Below, in pieces: positions 1 through 10,517 of a stretch of DNA of 64,000 nt (position 1 is the first letter of the stretch; each line of letters opens with the position of its first letter). Under the pieces are notes generated by a model. The model was given only the letters and a program-made list of their open reading frames with translations. It ran no database searches and was not told the origin of the DNA. Made by a program: the position numbers and the translations under genes. Source of the stretch: Actinomadura roseirufa (GTDB taxonomy: Bacteria > Actinomycetota > Actinomycetes > Streptosporangiales > Streptosporangiaceae); the NCBI RefSeq assembly GCF_900659635.1, contig NZ_CAACVB010000002.1:38567-102566 (forward strand), in the 5' to 3' direction.

Positions 1-438
1 GAGTGTGTGCCGGCCCGCGCGGATCTGGAGTTGGCCGCTGACCACGACGAACAGTTCGCGGGTCCCGGGGCTGTGCGGGTGGAAGGGGCCCGCCGAGGCG
101 CCCGCCGGGAGGAGATACCTGACGACCTCAACGCCGTCCGCGGGCTGGAACAGCGTCTCGCGGGCGACGCCGGTGGCCTGGTCGACGAAGGACCGCGGAT
201 CGGTGTCGGTCATGACCTCGGGCCTGGCGGCGGCGTCGCCCTCGAGCAGCACGGGGAGGGGGATTCCGAGCGTGTCGGCGATGGCGACGGCGGCGGTCAG
301 GGTCGGCGTCCGCTCGCCGCGCTCGATCTTCGAGAGGGTCGCGCGGGAGACGCCGACGCGGCCGGCGAGGTCGTCGAGACTCATACCGGCCGCTTGACGC
401 CGGAACCGGATCTGGCCGCCCAGGCTTTGCTTACTCAC
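1..438 (-). CDS. XRE-family regulator with C-terminal cupin domain (partial)
   Basis: The gene reads leftward from a GTG at 436-438, and its C-terminus lies outside the window. Residues about 6-62 form a lambda-repressor-type helix-turn-helix containing GVSRATLSKIERGERTPTL, a classic XRE recognition region. From about residue 100 a cupin fold begins (FHPHSPGTRELFVVVSG, with the two His of the metal-binding cupin motif). This HTH plus cupin layout is typical of small regulators that sense a metabolite in the cupin and control a neighbouring catabolic or transport gene. It is divergent from the amidohydrolase at 772, with about 330 bp between them, so that gene is the obvious target. An in-frame TGA lies four codons upstream of the GTG, which fixes the start region. 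Family assignment is firm; the ligand is unknown. Confidence 0.85.
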   Translation of the reverse strand, partial: MSKQSLGGQIRFRRQAAGMSLDDLAGRVGVSRATLSKIERGERTPTLTAAVAIADTLGIPLPVLLEGDAAARPEVMTDTDPRSFVDQATGVARETLFQPADGVEVVRYLLPAGASAGPFHPHSPGTRELFVVVSGQLQIRAGRHTL

Positions 439-668
439 GCCTTCTCTATATCAGGGGGAGAGGCGGCCCCGGCCGAGTCGTTTCCTCCACGGTGGGCCGC
501 CCGCACGGTGAGCGCCCCCTCGTGGCGCCGGCCGGCCGGCTCGCGGTGCGGCCGTACTCCGGCGGCTCCCAGGGACCCGGTACTCGGGCCGCCGAGCAGA
601 AGGGTGCCGGCGTAGGGCCGCCTCTTGCCCATGGACGTGACCTGCGGATGCGGGGTCGGGTTCGACCC

Positions 669-721
669 TTGACAACGCAACGTCCGGCAAGAATCCTCTA
701 CCATGAAAGACAATTCTACAT
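669..721 (+). promoter_or_regulatory. Promoter -35 plus tandem 18-bp repeat upstream of the amidohydrolase
   Basis: A consensus -35 hexamer TTGACA sits at 669-674. It is followed by two imperfect direct repeats, GCAAGAATCCTCTACCAT at 687-704 and GAAAGACAATTCTACAT at 705-721. A similar pair occurs before the urea transporter at 7709-7742. The repeats lie where the -10 and transcription start would be, so they look like a repressor site. No convincing -10 hexamer is separable from the repeats. The adjacent XRE-cupin protein is the first candidate to bind here. Confidence 0.5.
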
Positions 722-771
722 GGTGGGGTGCGGCCTCACCATGCTCGCTCGCCGATAAGAGAGTGGTCACC

Positions 772-2448
772 ATGGACGGAACCGGCAACCTCGACGCGAC
801 ACTGTTCCCGGAGCCCGCCGGGCCGGGTGGCGCGGACTCGGGCGACGACCGCACCCGCGTCTTCCACGCCGCCCACGTGCTGGCGGACGGCGGCGCGAGG
901 CCGACGGCGTTCGCGGTGGCCCACGACGTGGTGGTGGCGGTCGGAGACAGCGCTGAGCTCCGCTCGCGGTTCCCCGACGGCGACCACGTCGACCTCGGCG
1001 GCGCGCTCGTGACGCCCGGGTTCAACGACGCTCATTGTCATCCGTCGGTCACGGCCGAGAACCGGCTTCGGCTCGACGTGAGCGCGGGCGTCGTGGACTC
1101 GCTCGCCGACATCAAGGCGCGGCTGTCCGGGCTCGCGGCGACCACGGCACCGGGCGAGTGGGTGATCGCCGCCGGCTACGACCCGGCGCGAACCGAGCCG
1201 GGGCAGCGCCTCGACCGCTGGTCGCTCGACGAGATCTCGCGCACCCAGCCCGTGGCCGTCATCGTCTTCAACTGGCACATCGCGGTCGTCAACAGTGCCG
1301 CCCTGGAGGCGATCGGCTACGACCGGGACACCCGCGACCCGGTCGGGGGCGAGCTCGGGCGCGCCGTGGACGGCGAGCTCGACGGCTGGCTGTACGAGCA
1401 GGCGTTCCTGCTTCCGTTCTGGGCCGGCACCGGCCGGGCGCCCTGGGTGCGCGAGCCCGACCTTCCCGCCCTCGTGGACGCCCTCGTCGAGGAGAACGAG
1501 TACCTGCACTCGCTGGGCATCACGTCCTACTGCGACGCGATCGTCACGCCCAACGTCTGGGGGGTCTACGCCCAGGCCAGGGCCGAGGGGCGGCTCACTC
1601 CCCGCGTGGGCATGCTGCTCTGGTACACCTACTTCGAGACCGCTCGTGAGCTGGGCATCACCGCGGGCTTCGGCGACGACCGGCTCCGCTACGTCGGCAT
1701 CAAGACCATGCACGACGGGGCGATCAGCGGCGGCACGTGCCTGTGCAGGCAGCCCTACGCGAGCGCGACGGGCAAGGACAACGGCATCCAGCTCGTCGAC
1801 GACGGCGAGTTCGACGACCTGGTGGAACGCGTGCACGCGGCGGGAGACCGGATCTGCGTGCACGCCAACGGCGACCTGGCCATCCAGAAGGTTCTGGACG
1901 CCGTCGAGGCGGCCCAGCGCAAGCACCCGCATCAGAGGCGCATCAACCACCGCATCGAGCACGCCAGCATGGCCGACCGGGAGCTGATGGGACGCATCCG
2001 CGCGGCCGGGGTGACGCCCGTGCCGTTCGGCGGCTTGATGCGGCAGTACGGCGACCAGGTGACCCGCTTCTACGGTCTCGAACAAGCGGAGAGGACTCTC
2101 CCGCACCGCTCCTTCCTTGAGGAGGGCATCCCCGTGGCCGGGTCGTCCGACTACCCGGTGACCCCGCCGTCGCCCTTGGTCGCGATGCAGTCGATGACGA
2201 CGCGGACCACCGTGAACGGCAACCTTCTGGGCGGCGACCAGCGCATCGACGTGCGGGACGCACTGGCGATCTACACCCGCGGATCCGCCCACGCCACCGG
2301 CGAGTCGGGCCGCAAGGGCCGGCTCGTCCCGGGCCAGCTCGCCGACTTCGTCGTCCTCGACACCGACATCACGGCGGCCCCCGAGCGGATCGGGGAGACC
2401 CGGGTGCTCTCCACCTGGGTCGGCGGCCAGCAGGTCTGGGCCGGGTAG
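772..2448 (+). CDS. Amidohydrolase family protein (YtcJ-like)
   Basis: This is a 558-residue metal-dependent hydrolase of the amidohydrolase superfamily (Amidohydro_3/YtcJ type). Visible hallmarks are the HxH metal motif at residues 88-90 (NDAHCH), further conserved segments HANGDLAIQK and HRIEHAS, and the late acidic SSDYPVTP. A C-terminal composite beta-domain ends in GRLVPGQLADFVVLDTDI, which is usual for YtcJ proteins. It probably hydrolyses an amide or ester bond in the cytoplasm; the substrate cannot be read from the sequence. I prefer ATG 772 because the longer in-frame start at 703 would fall inside the tandem repeats and promoter. It lies upstream of an MFS exporter and a MocR regulator on the same strand, suggesting one catabolic/efflux unit. 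Confidence 0.85.
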   Translation: MDGTGNLDATLFPEPAGPGGADSGDDRTRVFHAAHVLADGGARPTAFAVAHDVVVAVGDSAELRSRFPDGDHVDLGGALVTPGFNDAHCHPSVTAENRLRLDVSAGVVDSLADIKARLSGLAATTAPGEWVIAAGYDPARTEPGQRLDRWSLDEISRTQPVAVIVFNWHIAVVNSAALEAIGYDRDTRDPVGGELGRAVDGELDGWLYEQAFLLPFWAGTGRAPWVREPDLPALVDALVEENEYLHSLGITSYCDAIVTPNVWGVYAQARAEGRLTPRVGMLLWYTYFETARELGITAGFGDDRLRYVGIKTMHDGAISGGTCLCRQPYASATGKDNGIQLVDDGEFDDLVERVHAAGDRICVHANGDLAIQKVLDAVEAAQRKHPHQRRINHRIEHASMADRELMGRIRAAGVTPVPFGGLMRQYGDQVTRFYGLEQAERTLPHRSFLEEGIPVAGSSDYPVTPPSPLVAMQSMTTRTTVNGNLLGGDQRIDVRDALAIYTRGSAHATGESGRKGRLVPGQLADFVVLDTDITAAPERIGETRVLSTWVGGQQVWAG

Positions 2449-2532
2449 CCGGCGCGACGAGCAGCCGTCCGAGCGAACCGGTCACCGGAGCCGCCCCCGA
2501 GCCGTCCCCGGCGCTGAAAGATTGGACCGCCC

Positions 2533-3957
2533 ATGTCACGCCCATCACGGCGCGCCGGCCTCGCCGGCCCGCCAGGTCTTCGTGTCACCGACGCCGGGCA
2601 CGCGACCCTTCCGATCGTGTGCGCCGCGACCTTCCTGATCCTGGTCGACTACACGGCGCCGATGACCACCTTGCCGGCCACCATGGTCGCCCTGGACGGG
2701 GACAGCACCGGCCAGGTGTGGGCGTTGAACGGCATGCCGCTGGGGTTGGCCGCGTTCCTGCTGGTGGCGGGGCGTCTCGCCGACGACCACGGGCGCAGGC
2801 GGCTCTTCGTCGCCGGGATGGCCACGCTCGTCCCGGCGACCGTGGTCAGCGCTCTGGCGGGGGACCTCGTGACCTTCGTCGTCTCCCGCATCGTCCAGGG
2901 GGCGGCCGGGGCGGCGGTCATCGCGACGACGCTCGGTCTCATCGCGCAGGCCTACCCGGCGGGTCAGGGTCGCGTGCGGGCGACCGGGCTGTGGGGCGTG
3001 ATGGTGGGCGCCGGGATCGCCGCGGGCCCCGTGGTCGCGGGCGCGGTCTCCGCGTGGCGGTGGAACGCGTGCTACTGGCTCATCGCCCTCTTCTCCGCCG
3101 GTCTCGCGGTGGCCGGTGCGCGCGGCCTGCGCGAGTCGCGCGCGGACGCCAGGCCCGGCGCCGACGTCCTGGGCGCGGCGGTGTGGACGGTGGCCCTGCT
3201 CGCGGCGATGACGGCGCTGACCGAGACTCGCAACGGCGGGACCGGGCCGCTCGTGCTCGTTCCCGCCGGTGTCAGCGCCGTGTGCCTCGTCGGCTTCGTC
3301 GTCCGGCAGCGCCGGACGACGAAGCCGCTGCTGGCCTTGCATCTTCTGCGCAACCGGACTCTTCTGGTCGCGACGTCCGGCGCGCTCGTCACGGGCATGT
3401 CGGTCATCGCGCTGACGAGCTATCTGCCGGCACTCCTGCAGTCGGAACTGGCGATGACCCCGCTGTCGGCGGCTCTGGTGCTGCTGGCCTGGTCGGCGAC
3501 GTCGGCCGTGGCGGCTCTGTGCATGAGCAGGCTCCGCGCCGTGGGCGCCGCCCGGCAGCTGATCCTCGGCTTGGCCGCCTGCGCGGCGGGGCTGGCCGCA
3601 CTGATCGGGACGCTGGGCTCCGGCGCCTGGGAGTGGACCGTTCCCGGCCTGGCCGTCACCGGTGTGGGCAGCGGGCTGGTCAACGCCGCCCTTCCCCGCC
3701 TCGCCATCGACAGTGTTCCCGCGGCGTACGCCGCGATGGGCTCGGGCATCAACAACACCGCCCGCTATGTGGGGTCCGCGATCGGGTTCGCCCTCCTGGT
3801 GGGCGTGGTCGACCCCGGTGAGGCGCAGGACTCATCTCTCAATGTCGACGGTGGTGTCGCATTGGCCGCCGGTCTGGCGTTGACTGGAGCCGTGGGCATC
3901 CTCGGGCTCGACCGGATGCGCCGACGCCACCGAGAGACGACGGGGACACGGTCATGA
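2533..3957 (+). CDS. MFS transporter, DHA2-like
   Basis: This 474-residue integral membrane protein has MFS motif A at residues 80-90 (GRLADDHGRRR) and enough hydrophobic segments for the 14-helix DHA2 drug/metabolite exporter group. Helix 1 carries the acidic LVDYTAP region common in that subfamily. It starts at ATG 2533 with only a weak ribosome-binding site. Its stop codon overlaps the start of the next gene (ATGA at 3954-3957), so the transporter and the MocR-type regulator are translationally coupled. It probably exports a toxic or excess metabolite by proton antiport; the substrate is unknown. The preceding amidohydrolase may make or degrade the exported compound, but that is only an inference from proximity. 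Confidence 0.85.
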   Translation: MSRPSRRAGLAGPPGLRVTDAGHATLPIVCAATFLILVDYTAPMTTLPATMVALDGDSTGQVWALNGMPLGLAAFLLVAGRLADDHGRRRLFVAGMATLVPATVVSALAGDLVTFVVSRIVQGAAGAAVIATTLGLIAQAYPAGQGRVRATGLWGVMVGAGIAAGPVVAGAVSAWRWNACYWLIALFSAGLAVAGARGLRESRADARPGADVLGAAVWTVALLAAMTALTETRNGGTGPLVLVPAGVSAVCLVGFVVRQRRTTKPLLALHLLRNRTLLVATSGALVTGMSVIALTSYLPALLQSELAMTPLSAALVLLAWSATSAVAALCMSRLRAVGAARQLILGLAACAAGLAALIGTLGSGAWEWTVPGLAVTGVGSGLVNAALPRLAIDSVPAAYAAMGSGINNTARYVGSAIGFALLVGVVDPGEAQDSSLNVDGGVALAAGLALTGAVGILGLDRMRRRHRETTGTRS

Positions 3958-5414
3958 GATCAGAGCGGTCGTTCACCCCGGGCGCCGTCGTCCGCAGGGC
4001 GGCCCCGCCGACGTGTACGAAGGCGGCCGCCCCGTCCCGCGACGCGGGTCGGGGCGGGCCGCCGCGACGCGACGGCGAGGTCATCGCCGTCCTGTCCGCG
4101 CTTGAACAGCGGCTCGACGGCTCGACCGCGCGGGCCCTGGCCTCGGCGGTGGCCGACGCCGTCGCCGACGGGGCCCTGCGGCCCGGCTCCCGGCTGCCGC
4201 CGATACGCGTGGTGGCACGTGAGCTGGTGCTGTCACCCACGACCGTCTCCTCGGCGTGGGCGCTTCTCTGCCGATGGGGGCTGCTTCGCACCGATGGCCG
4301 GCGCGGCACCACCGTCCGGGACTCGCGGGCCGACCAGCCTCGATACCGGCAGGCCCTGTCGGCCGGGGCGCACGTGCGTCTCGACCTGTCCACCGGCCTG
4401 CCCGACGGCGCCCTGCTGCCGTCGCTCCCGGCCGGGACGGGCCTGTGGGACCTCGGCGCGCCGTCGAGCTGCCTCGACGACCCGGTGCTCCCGGGCCTGG
4501 CCGAGCGCATCCGCGCCGACTGGCCGTACGACGTGGCGGCGCTGACCTTGACCCACGGCAGCCTGGACGCCCTGGACTCGGTCTTTCGCTGCTTCCTCGC
4601 CCCGGGCGACAGGGTCGTCGTGGAGCATCCGACCTCTCCGCCGGTCATCGACATGCTCGACACGCTCGGGGTGAGCACCGTCGGAGTTCCGCTGGACGAG
4701 GACGGCCCGGACCCGGCCGCCCTGAAGGAGGCGTTGCGGCAGCCCGTCTCGATGGTCGTCCTCCAAGCGCGCGCGCACTGCCCGACCGGTGTCAGCACCA
4801 CCCCGGGCCGGGCCGCGGAGCTGGCCCGCCTCCTGGCCGAGAGCCGCGCGCTGGTCGTCGAGGAGGACCCGATGTACGGGCTCTATCCGGAACCGCCGGT
4901 CACCTTGGGGTCGTGGCTGCCGCACCGGACCGTCCACATCCGCGGCTTCGCCAAGGGCTACGGCCCGGAGCTGCGCATCGCGGCGGTCGGCGGCAGCGAG
5001 GACGTCGTGTCGGCACTGGGCGCGCGACGGCGGCTCGGGCAGGGGTGGACCAGCCGCCTCCTGCAGCGCCTGCTCGACGCGATGCTCCGGGACGAGGCCA
5101 CCGGCGCGGCGCTGCGCCGGGCCGGAGCGGAGTACGACCGGCGCCGAGCGACGCTGACGAGGGAACTGTCGGCGCTGGGCGTACCGGTCGCCGGGCGGGA
5201 CGGGCTCAACGTCTGGGTGCCGGTCGCCGACGAAAGCGCGGCCGTGGCCTGGCTCGACGGCGCCGGTATCGGCGTCAGCGCGGGTTCGGCGTTCATGACG
5301 CTCGCGGAGCCTCAGGCGTACATCCGGGTGACCGCGGGACTCGTCGCGAACGGGCACGCCGCGCTCGCCCGCCAGATCGCCGCCGCCTCGCGCTACGACC
5401 TCGGCCGCGGCTAG
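3954..5414 (+). CDS. MocR-type regulator: GntR HTH fused to aminotransferase-like domain
   Basis: This is a 486-residue fusion of a winged-helix GntR DNA-binding domain (about residues 48-118) and a PLP-dependent fold-type I aminotransferase-like domain (about 130-480). The GntR part reads GALRPGSRLPPIRVVARELV. The probable PLP-binding lysine is K334 in GFAKGYGPELRI. MocR/PdxR-family proteins sense amino compounds or PLP through the aminotransferase domain and usually control adjacent genes. The start codon overlaps the MFS stop, so it is co-transcribed with the exporter. The first 40 residues are Arg/Pro-rich and not part of any domain, so a later start is possible. Confidence 0.88.
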   Translation: MRSERSFTPGAVVRRAAPPTCTKAAAPSRDAGRGGPPRRDGEVIAVLSALEQRLDGSTARALASAVADAVADGALRPGSRLPPIRVVARELVLSPTTVSSAWALLCRWGLLRTDGRRGTTVRDSRADQPRYRQALSAGAHVRLDLSTGLPDGALLPSLPAGTGLWDLGAPSSCLDDPVLPGLAERIRADWPYDVAALTLTHGSLDALDSVFRCFLAPGDRVVVEHPTSPPVIDMLDTLGVSTVGVPLDEDGPDPAALKEALRQPVSMVVLQARAHCPTGVSTTPGRAAELARLLAESRALVVEEDPMYGLYPEPPVTLGSWLPHRTVHIRGFAKGYGPELRIAAVGGSEDVVSALGARRRLGQGWTSRLLQRLLDAMLRDEATGAALRRAGAEYDRRRATLTRELSALGVPVAGRDGLNVWVPVADESAAVAWLDGAGIGVSAGSAFMTLAEPQAYIRVTAGLVANGHAALARQIAAASRYDLGRG

Positions 5415-5490
5415 CCCGCGCCCGACCGTCGCATCGCACGGGTCACCCAAGGTCTCGGGTGAATCGCGCACGGTACCGGACGGGTCGCCA

Positions 5491-5541
5491 CGGTCGGGCC
5501 ACCCGGGCTGGAAGGGGGGAGCCGCCCACGTGGCCCGACCG
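5491..5541. terminator. Bidirectional hairpin between convergent genes
   Basis: The 12-bp arms CGGTCGGGCCAC (5491-5502) and GTGGCCCGACCG (5530-5541) are perfectly complementary around a 27-nt loop. The hairpin lies between the convergent MocR gene and mmsA. It has no U-tract, as is common for actinomycete terminators. Confidence 0.5.
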
Positions 5542-5558
5542 GATCGGCTGCCACGTCC

Positions 5559-7049
<1,491 letters not shown>

Positions 7050-7267
7050 GAAGAGCAAGGTAGCGACGCCGAACCGCCTGGTCGCAGGCCGTTTGTCCTG
7101 TGGCAATACCGGTCTGTCGTGGGTCAAAGCCGATGCCCGGCCGGTTGTGAACGCCACCGTCACGGCCGCAGAGTCGGCGCCGTGGACTTCGTCCACCCAC
7201 CATCGACACGCCGTCGCGGCGGCCGCCCTCGCGCTGAGCGGGGGGAGCGACAGAAGGAGGAACCACC

Positions 7268-7678
7268 ATGCCGGTGGTCAGGATCGACGTCAGCGTGAAC
7301 CGGTCGCCCGAGGACCTCAGGGCGATCTCCGACGGGGTGCACCGGGCGTTCGTGGACGCGATCGGCGTCCCGGAGGGCGACCGGTTCCACATTCTCTCCC
7401 AGCACCCGGTCGAGCACTTGATCGCAGACCCGGAGTACCTCGGAATCGCCCGCCAAGACGTGATCTTCATCCACATCACACTGATCAAGGGGCGCAGCGA
7501 TGAACTCAAGGTGGCGCTGTACCGAGCGATCGGCGAGAACCTCGCGGCCATCCCGGGCGTCCGCGCGGAGGACGTGTCGATCGCGCTCGTCGAGAACGCC
7601 CCGGTCGACTACTCCTACGGTTCCGGAGAGGCACAGCTTCTGCACGCGCCGCCCGTCGCGGGCACCGGCCCGGAGTAG
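7268..7678 (+). CDS. Tautomerase family protein, malonate-semialdehyde-decarboxylase-like
   Basis: This 136-residue protein begins Met-Pro (MPVVRIDV), leaving the N-terminal proline that acts as the catalytic base or acid in the tautomerase superfamily. The body matches the Tautomerase_2/MSAD group: GVPEGDRFHILSQH, YLGIARQDVIFIHI, KGRSDELK and the final YSYGSGEAQ. The family includes malonate semialdehyde decarboxylase. The neighbouring divergent dehydrogenase also acts on malonate semialdehyde, which makes a shared substrate plausible though unproven. A strong ribosome-binding site (AAGGAGG) lies 6-8 nt before ATG 7268. Confidence 0.85.
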   Translation: MPVVRIDVSVNRSPEDLRAISDGVHRAFVDAIGVPEGDRFHILSQHPVEHLIADPEYLGIARQDVIFIHITLIKGRSDELKVALYRAIGENLAAIPGVRAEDVSIALVENAPVDYSYGSGEAQLLHAPPVAGTGPE

Positions 7679-7708
7679 GGACGCCGCGTTGTAGCAGACG
7701 TCACAAAA

Positions 7709-7742
7709 AAAGACTAGTCTTGCTTGCAAGAACATTCTACAT
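7709..7742 (+). promoter_or_regulatory. Tandem 17-bp repeat upstream of urea transporter
   Basis: Two adjacent imperfect repeats, AAAGACTAGTCTTGCTT (7709-7725) and GCAAGAACATTCTACAT (7726-7742), lie about 95 bp before the urea transporter. They resemble the pair at 687-721 in sequence, length and spacing. The shared core is roughly AAGA-n4-TCTnCAT. This is best explained as a common transcription-factor site in the promoter region. Confidence 0.5.
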
Positions 7743-7835
7743 CACAGTCGTGATTCCTCGCCTCATCTCGGTAGGTCCAGCGTCGGGCCACCCTCCTCTG
7801 GCGTCCACAGGCAACCCGTCGTCAGGAAGGCCCTC

Positions 7836-8990
7836 ATGAAGAAGACAGAGTCCAGCGACACGACCGCTCCGCCGGTGGCCGCCCCCGCGGCCGCCTCGGC
7901 GACCCAGGCGCAGCCCGCTCCCGCCGCCCTGCCGACAACCGATCACGACAACGTCCTCTCCTACGTCAAGGAGGCGGTCACCGGCGACATGCCCCGGTTC
8001 CGCGCCCGGCTGGACGCCAGTCCCGTCGCCGCCTTCGCCGACTCCGCGCTGCGCGGTGTGAGCATGGTGGTCTTCACCAGCAACCCGCTGACCGGGGCGG
8101 TCCTGCTCGCCACGGTGGCCGTCGCGTCGGCCTGGCTGGGCGTGACGGTCACGGTGGGCGTGCTCGCCGCGACGGCCGCGGCCAAGTTCCTCCGCCTGGA
8201 CTGCGACGCCTGCCGGGTGGGGGTCTTCGGCTACAACGGGGCGATCGCCGGCGCCGGGCTCGGAACGTTCCTGGCCCCGGAGTGGAACCTCGCCGCCCTG
8301 GCGCTGGTCGCGGTCGCCGCCGCGCTCACCGCCCCGCTCATGGCGGTGCTCCTCCGGGTGATGACGGAGGTCTGGGGCGTCAGGCCCCTCACGCTGCCGT
8401 TCAACCTGGTCGTGATCGGGCTCGTCGCCGCGCTCGTCTCGGTCGAGCGCGGGCATGCCGGTCCCCTCGTCGGTCACGCCAACACCGGGCGAGCCGCGAC
8501 GGCCGCCGACAGCACCCTGCGGCTGGCACCGGGCGGCGGTGAGGTCGACCTGGTGAGGGGCATCGCCGAGTCCGTCGTCCACGGCGCCGGTCAGCTGTTC
8601 TTCCTGCCCGGCACCGTCAGCGGCCTGCTGGTCCTGCTGGGCCTGGCGCTGTGCTCCAGGCTGCTGGCGGCGCTCGCGGTCCTGGGGTCGGTGACCGCCG
8701 TGGCGAGCGCTCAGGTCATGGGGGTCGACGGGTTCCTCACGCACTTCGGCCTGGTCGGGCTGAACGGGCTTCTGGTGTGCCTGGCGGTGGGCGGCGTCTG
8801 CCTGCAGCCGTCGGCCAGGTCGGTGGCCCTCGGCGTCGCGGGCGCGGCGCTCTCGCCGCTGGTGCTCGTCGCGCTCGGGCCGCTCGCGGCGCTCTTCGGC
8901 ATGCCCACCGCGATGTCCCTGCCGTTCTGCCTGATCGTCCCGGCGCTGCTCCTGCTGCACGAGACGTCTCCCGTCCTGAAGCGAGCCTGA
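7836..8990 (+). CDS. Urea transporter (UT family)
   Basis: This 384-residue membrane channel is of the urea transporter family, moving urea passively across the cytoplasmic membrane. Diagnostic pieces are the NPLTG motif (SNPLTGAVLLATV), the GYNGAIAGAGLGTF loop, and LTLPFNLVVIGL, the second copy of the UT pore signature. The first 40 residues are Ala/Pro/Thr-rich and cytoplasmic. ATG 7836 follows a GGAAGG ribosome-binding sequence. An amidase follows 50 bp downstream on the same strand, suggesting that urea or an amide is taken up or produced and then hydrolysed. No urease genes are visible in the window. Confidence 0.9.
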   Translation: MKKTESSDTTAPPVAAPAAASATQAQPAPAALPTTDHDNVLSYVKEAVTGDMPRFRARLDASPVAAFADSALRGVSMVVFTSNPLTGAVLLATVAVASAWLGVTVTVGVLAATAAAKFLRLDCDACRVGVFGYNGAIAGAGLGTFLAPEWNLAALALVAVAAALTAPLMAVLLRVMTEVWGVRPLTLPFNLVVIGLVAALVSVERGHAGPLVGHANTGRAATAADSTLRLAPGGGEVDLVRGIAESVVHGAGQLFFLPGTVSGLLVLLGLALCSRLLAALAVLGSVTAVASAQVMGVDGFLTHFGLVGLNGLLVCLAVGGVCLQPSARSVALGVAGAALSPLVLVALGPLAALFGMPTAMSLPFCLIVPALLLLHETSPVLKRA

Positions 8991-9040
8991 TTCCTCCGCC
9001 GCGGCGTGCGTCTCGCGGCGCGTACACAAAGAAAGAAACG

Positions 9041-10366
9041 ATGATGACGATCTCTGCGCTACCCACGGCCCCGTCCCTGACCGACCTCGCCTCCGCCTTC
9101 GCGGCGGGCACCGTGTCGCCCGTCGGCTTCCTCGAGGAAGTGCTGGCGCGCATCGATCGCGACAACGGCCGGCTGCGCGCCTTCGAGCACGTCGCGCCCG
9201 AGTCGGCTCGTGCCGAGGCGCGCGCCTCGGCGGAGCGGTTCGCCCGGGGCGCGGCCCGCGGCCCCCTCGACGGCGTCCCGGTCGGCGTGAAGGACGTCCT
9301 GGCCGTGCGCGGCATGCCCCTCGGAGCCGGCTCGCCGACGCTGAAAGGGCAGGTCGCGTCGGCGGACTCCGCCGTGGTGGACCAGCTTCGGCGGGCCGGC
9401 GCGGTGATCGTGGGGATCAACTCCTGTGACGAGTACGCCCTCAGCACGGTGGGCGCACCGGCGGTCAACCCGATCGATCCCGGACGGATCGCGGGCGGCT
9501 CGAGCGGCGGGTCGGCCGTGGCGGTGGCGGCGGGCCTGTGCCCGGTCTCGATCGGCACCGACACCGGCGGCAGCATCCGGATCCCCGCGGCCTGCTGCGG
9601 CGTCGTGGGCCACAAGCCCTCCAGGGGAGTCCTCGACACCGAGGGCGTCATCCCGATGGCGGCGTCACTCGACCATGTGGGGGTGACCGCGCGCACCGCC
9701 GAGGACGCGGCGATCGTCCACCGCGTCCTCGCGGGCGGATCCGAGCACCGCCCGCAGAACCTCGGCGGACTGACCCTGGGCGTCCCCCACAAGCTCGTCG
9801 GCATCGCCGACGCCGAGGTGCAGGCGTCGTTCGCCGCGTTCCTGAGCAGGCTGCATGACCTCGACGTTCAGACGGTGCCGGTCGAGCTCCCCTCGGTCGA
9901 CACCGTTCGCGCGATCCACCACACCATCGTGCCGGTGGAGCTGGCCGCCTACCACCACGAGTTCAACCCGCACCTGGACCGATGCGGAGAGGTGCTGCAG
10001 ATGGTCGTCGGGCTGGCGGAGAACATCAGCGGCGTCGACTACTTCCGTGCCCGTCAGGCGCGAGGCGATCTCGCGGCGCGAGTCGACGCGGCACTGGCGG
10101 GCGTCGACGCGCTCGTCATGCCGACCCTGCCCGTGCCGGTGCCCTCGACCACCGCCCGTGAGCTGACGGTCGACTCGCAACTCGTCGATGTCACCTCCGC
10201 GCTCATCTCGTTCACCTCGCTGTTCAACCACACCGGGCACCCGGTCGTCGCGCTCCCGGCCCCGGGAGCCGCCACCGCGGCATCGGGAGTCCAGGTCGTC
10301 GGACGGCTCGGCTTCGACGACGGCCTGCTCGGCATCGTCGTGGCCCTGGAGAACGCGGCCGGCTGA
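9041..10366 (+). CDS. Amidase (amidase-signature family)
   Basis: A 441-residue amidase-signature hydrolase with the full Ser-cisSer-Lys machinery: K84 in VGVKDVL, the Ser pair S154-S155 in AGGSSGGSAVAV, and nucleophile S178 in GTDTGGSIRIPAA. These enzymes hydrolyse carboxamides to acids and ammonia. The gene starts at ATG 9041 (a second ATG follows directly) after the purine-rich AAGAAAG. It is probably co-transcribed with the urea transporter. An allophanate-hydrolase role was considered because of the urea link, but the long C-terminal domain typical of that enzyme is missing, so I leave the substrate open. Confidence 0.87.
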   Translation: MMTISALPTAPSLTDLASAFAAGTVSPVGFLEEVLARIDRDNGRLRAFEHVAPESARAEARASAERFARGAARGPLDGVPVGVKDVLAVRGMPLGAGSPTLKGQVASADSAVVDQLRRAGAVIVGINSCDEYALSTVGAPAVNPIDPGRIAGGSSGGSAVAVAAGLCPVSIGTDTGGSIRIPAACCGVVGHKPSRGVLDTEGVIPMAASLDHVGVTARTAEDAAIVHRVLAGGSEHRPQNLGGLTLGVPHKLVGIADAEVQASFAAFLSRLHDLDVQTVPVELPSVDTVRAIHHTIVPVELAAYHHEFNPHLDRCGEVLQMVVGLAENISGVDYFRARQARGDLAARVDAALAGVDALVMPTLPVPVPSTTARELTVDSQLVDVTSALISFTSLFNHTGHPVVALPAPGAATAASGVQVVGRLGFDDGLLGIVVALENAAG

Positions 10367-10456
10367 CGACCCGGCCCTCGGACGGGGGCGCGCCCCGACC
10401 AGGCCCGGCCCGTGCCCGCGAGCAGGCTCCTGGCCACTCCGTCCGGATCGGTCTCG

Positions 10457-10496
10457 GCGACCGCCATCGAACCCGAAGCACTTCGATGGCGGTCGC
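10457..10496. terminator. Strong hairpin between convergent amidase genes
   Basis: Perfect 15-bp arms (GCGACCGCCATCGAA at 10457-10471; its complement at 10482-10496) enclose a 10-nt loop. The position between two convergent amidase genes supports a bidirectional terminator. Confidence 0.75.
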
Positions 10497-10517
10497 ACGA
10501 ACCGGAGGGAGGGGGTC

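Noticed and set aside
736..2292. Long open frame antisense to the amidohydrolase (518 codons)
   Set aside because: It is Arg/His/Val-rich with no motif, and the plus-strand gene fully explains the G/C-biased third positions. It is a shadow of the real gene, as are similar antisense frames at 4.2-5.5, 7.7-9.0 and 32.3-33.6 kb.
7679..7835. Possible guanidine/ykkC riboswitch before the urea transporter
   Set aside because: Urea-related genes often carry one, but I see none of the conserved ykkC core here, only the tandem repeats and an A-tract.
9041..10366. Allophanate hydrolase for the first amidase
   Set aside because: The urea transporter next door suggested it, but the protein is a bare amidase domain of 441 residues, lacks the long C-terminal domain, and no urea carboxylase gene is present.
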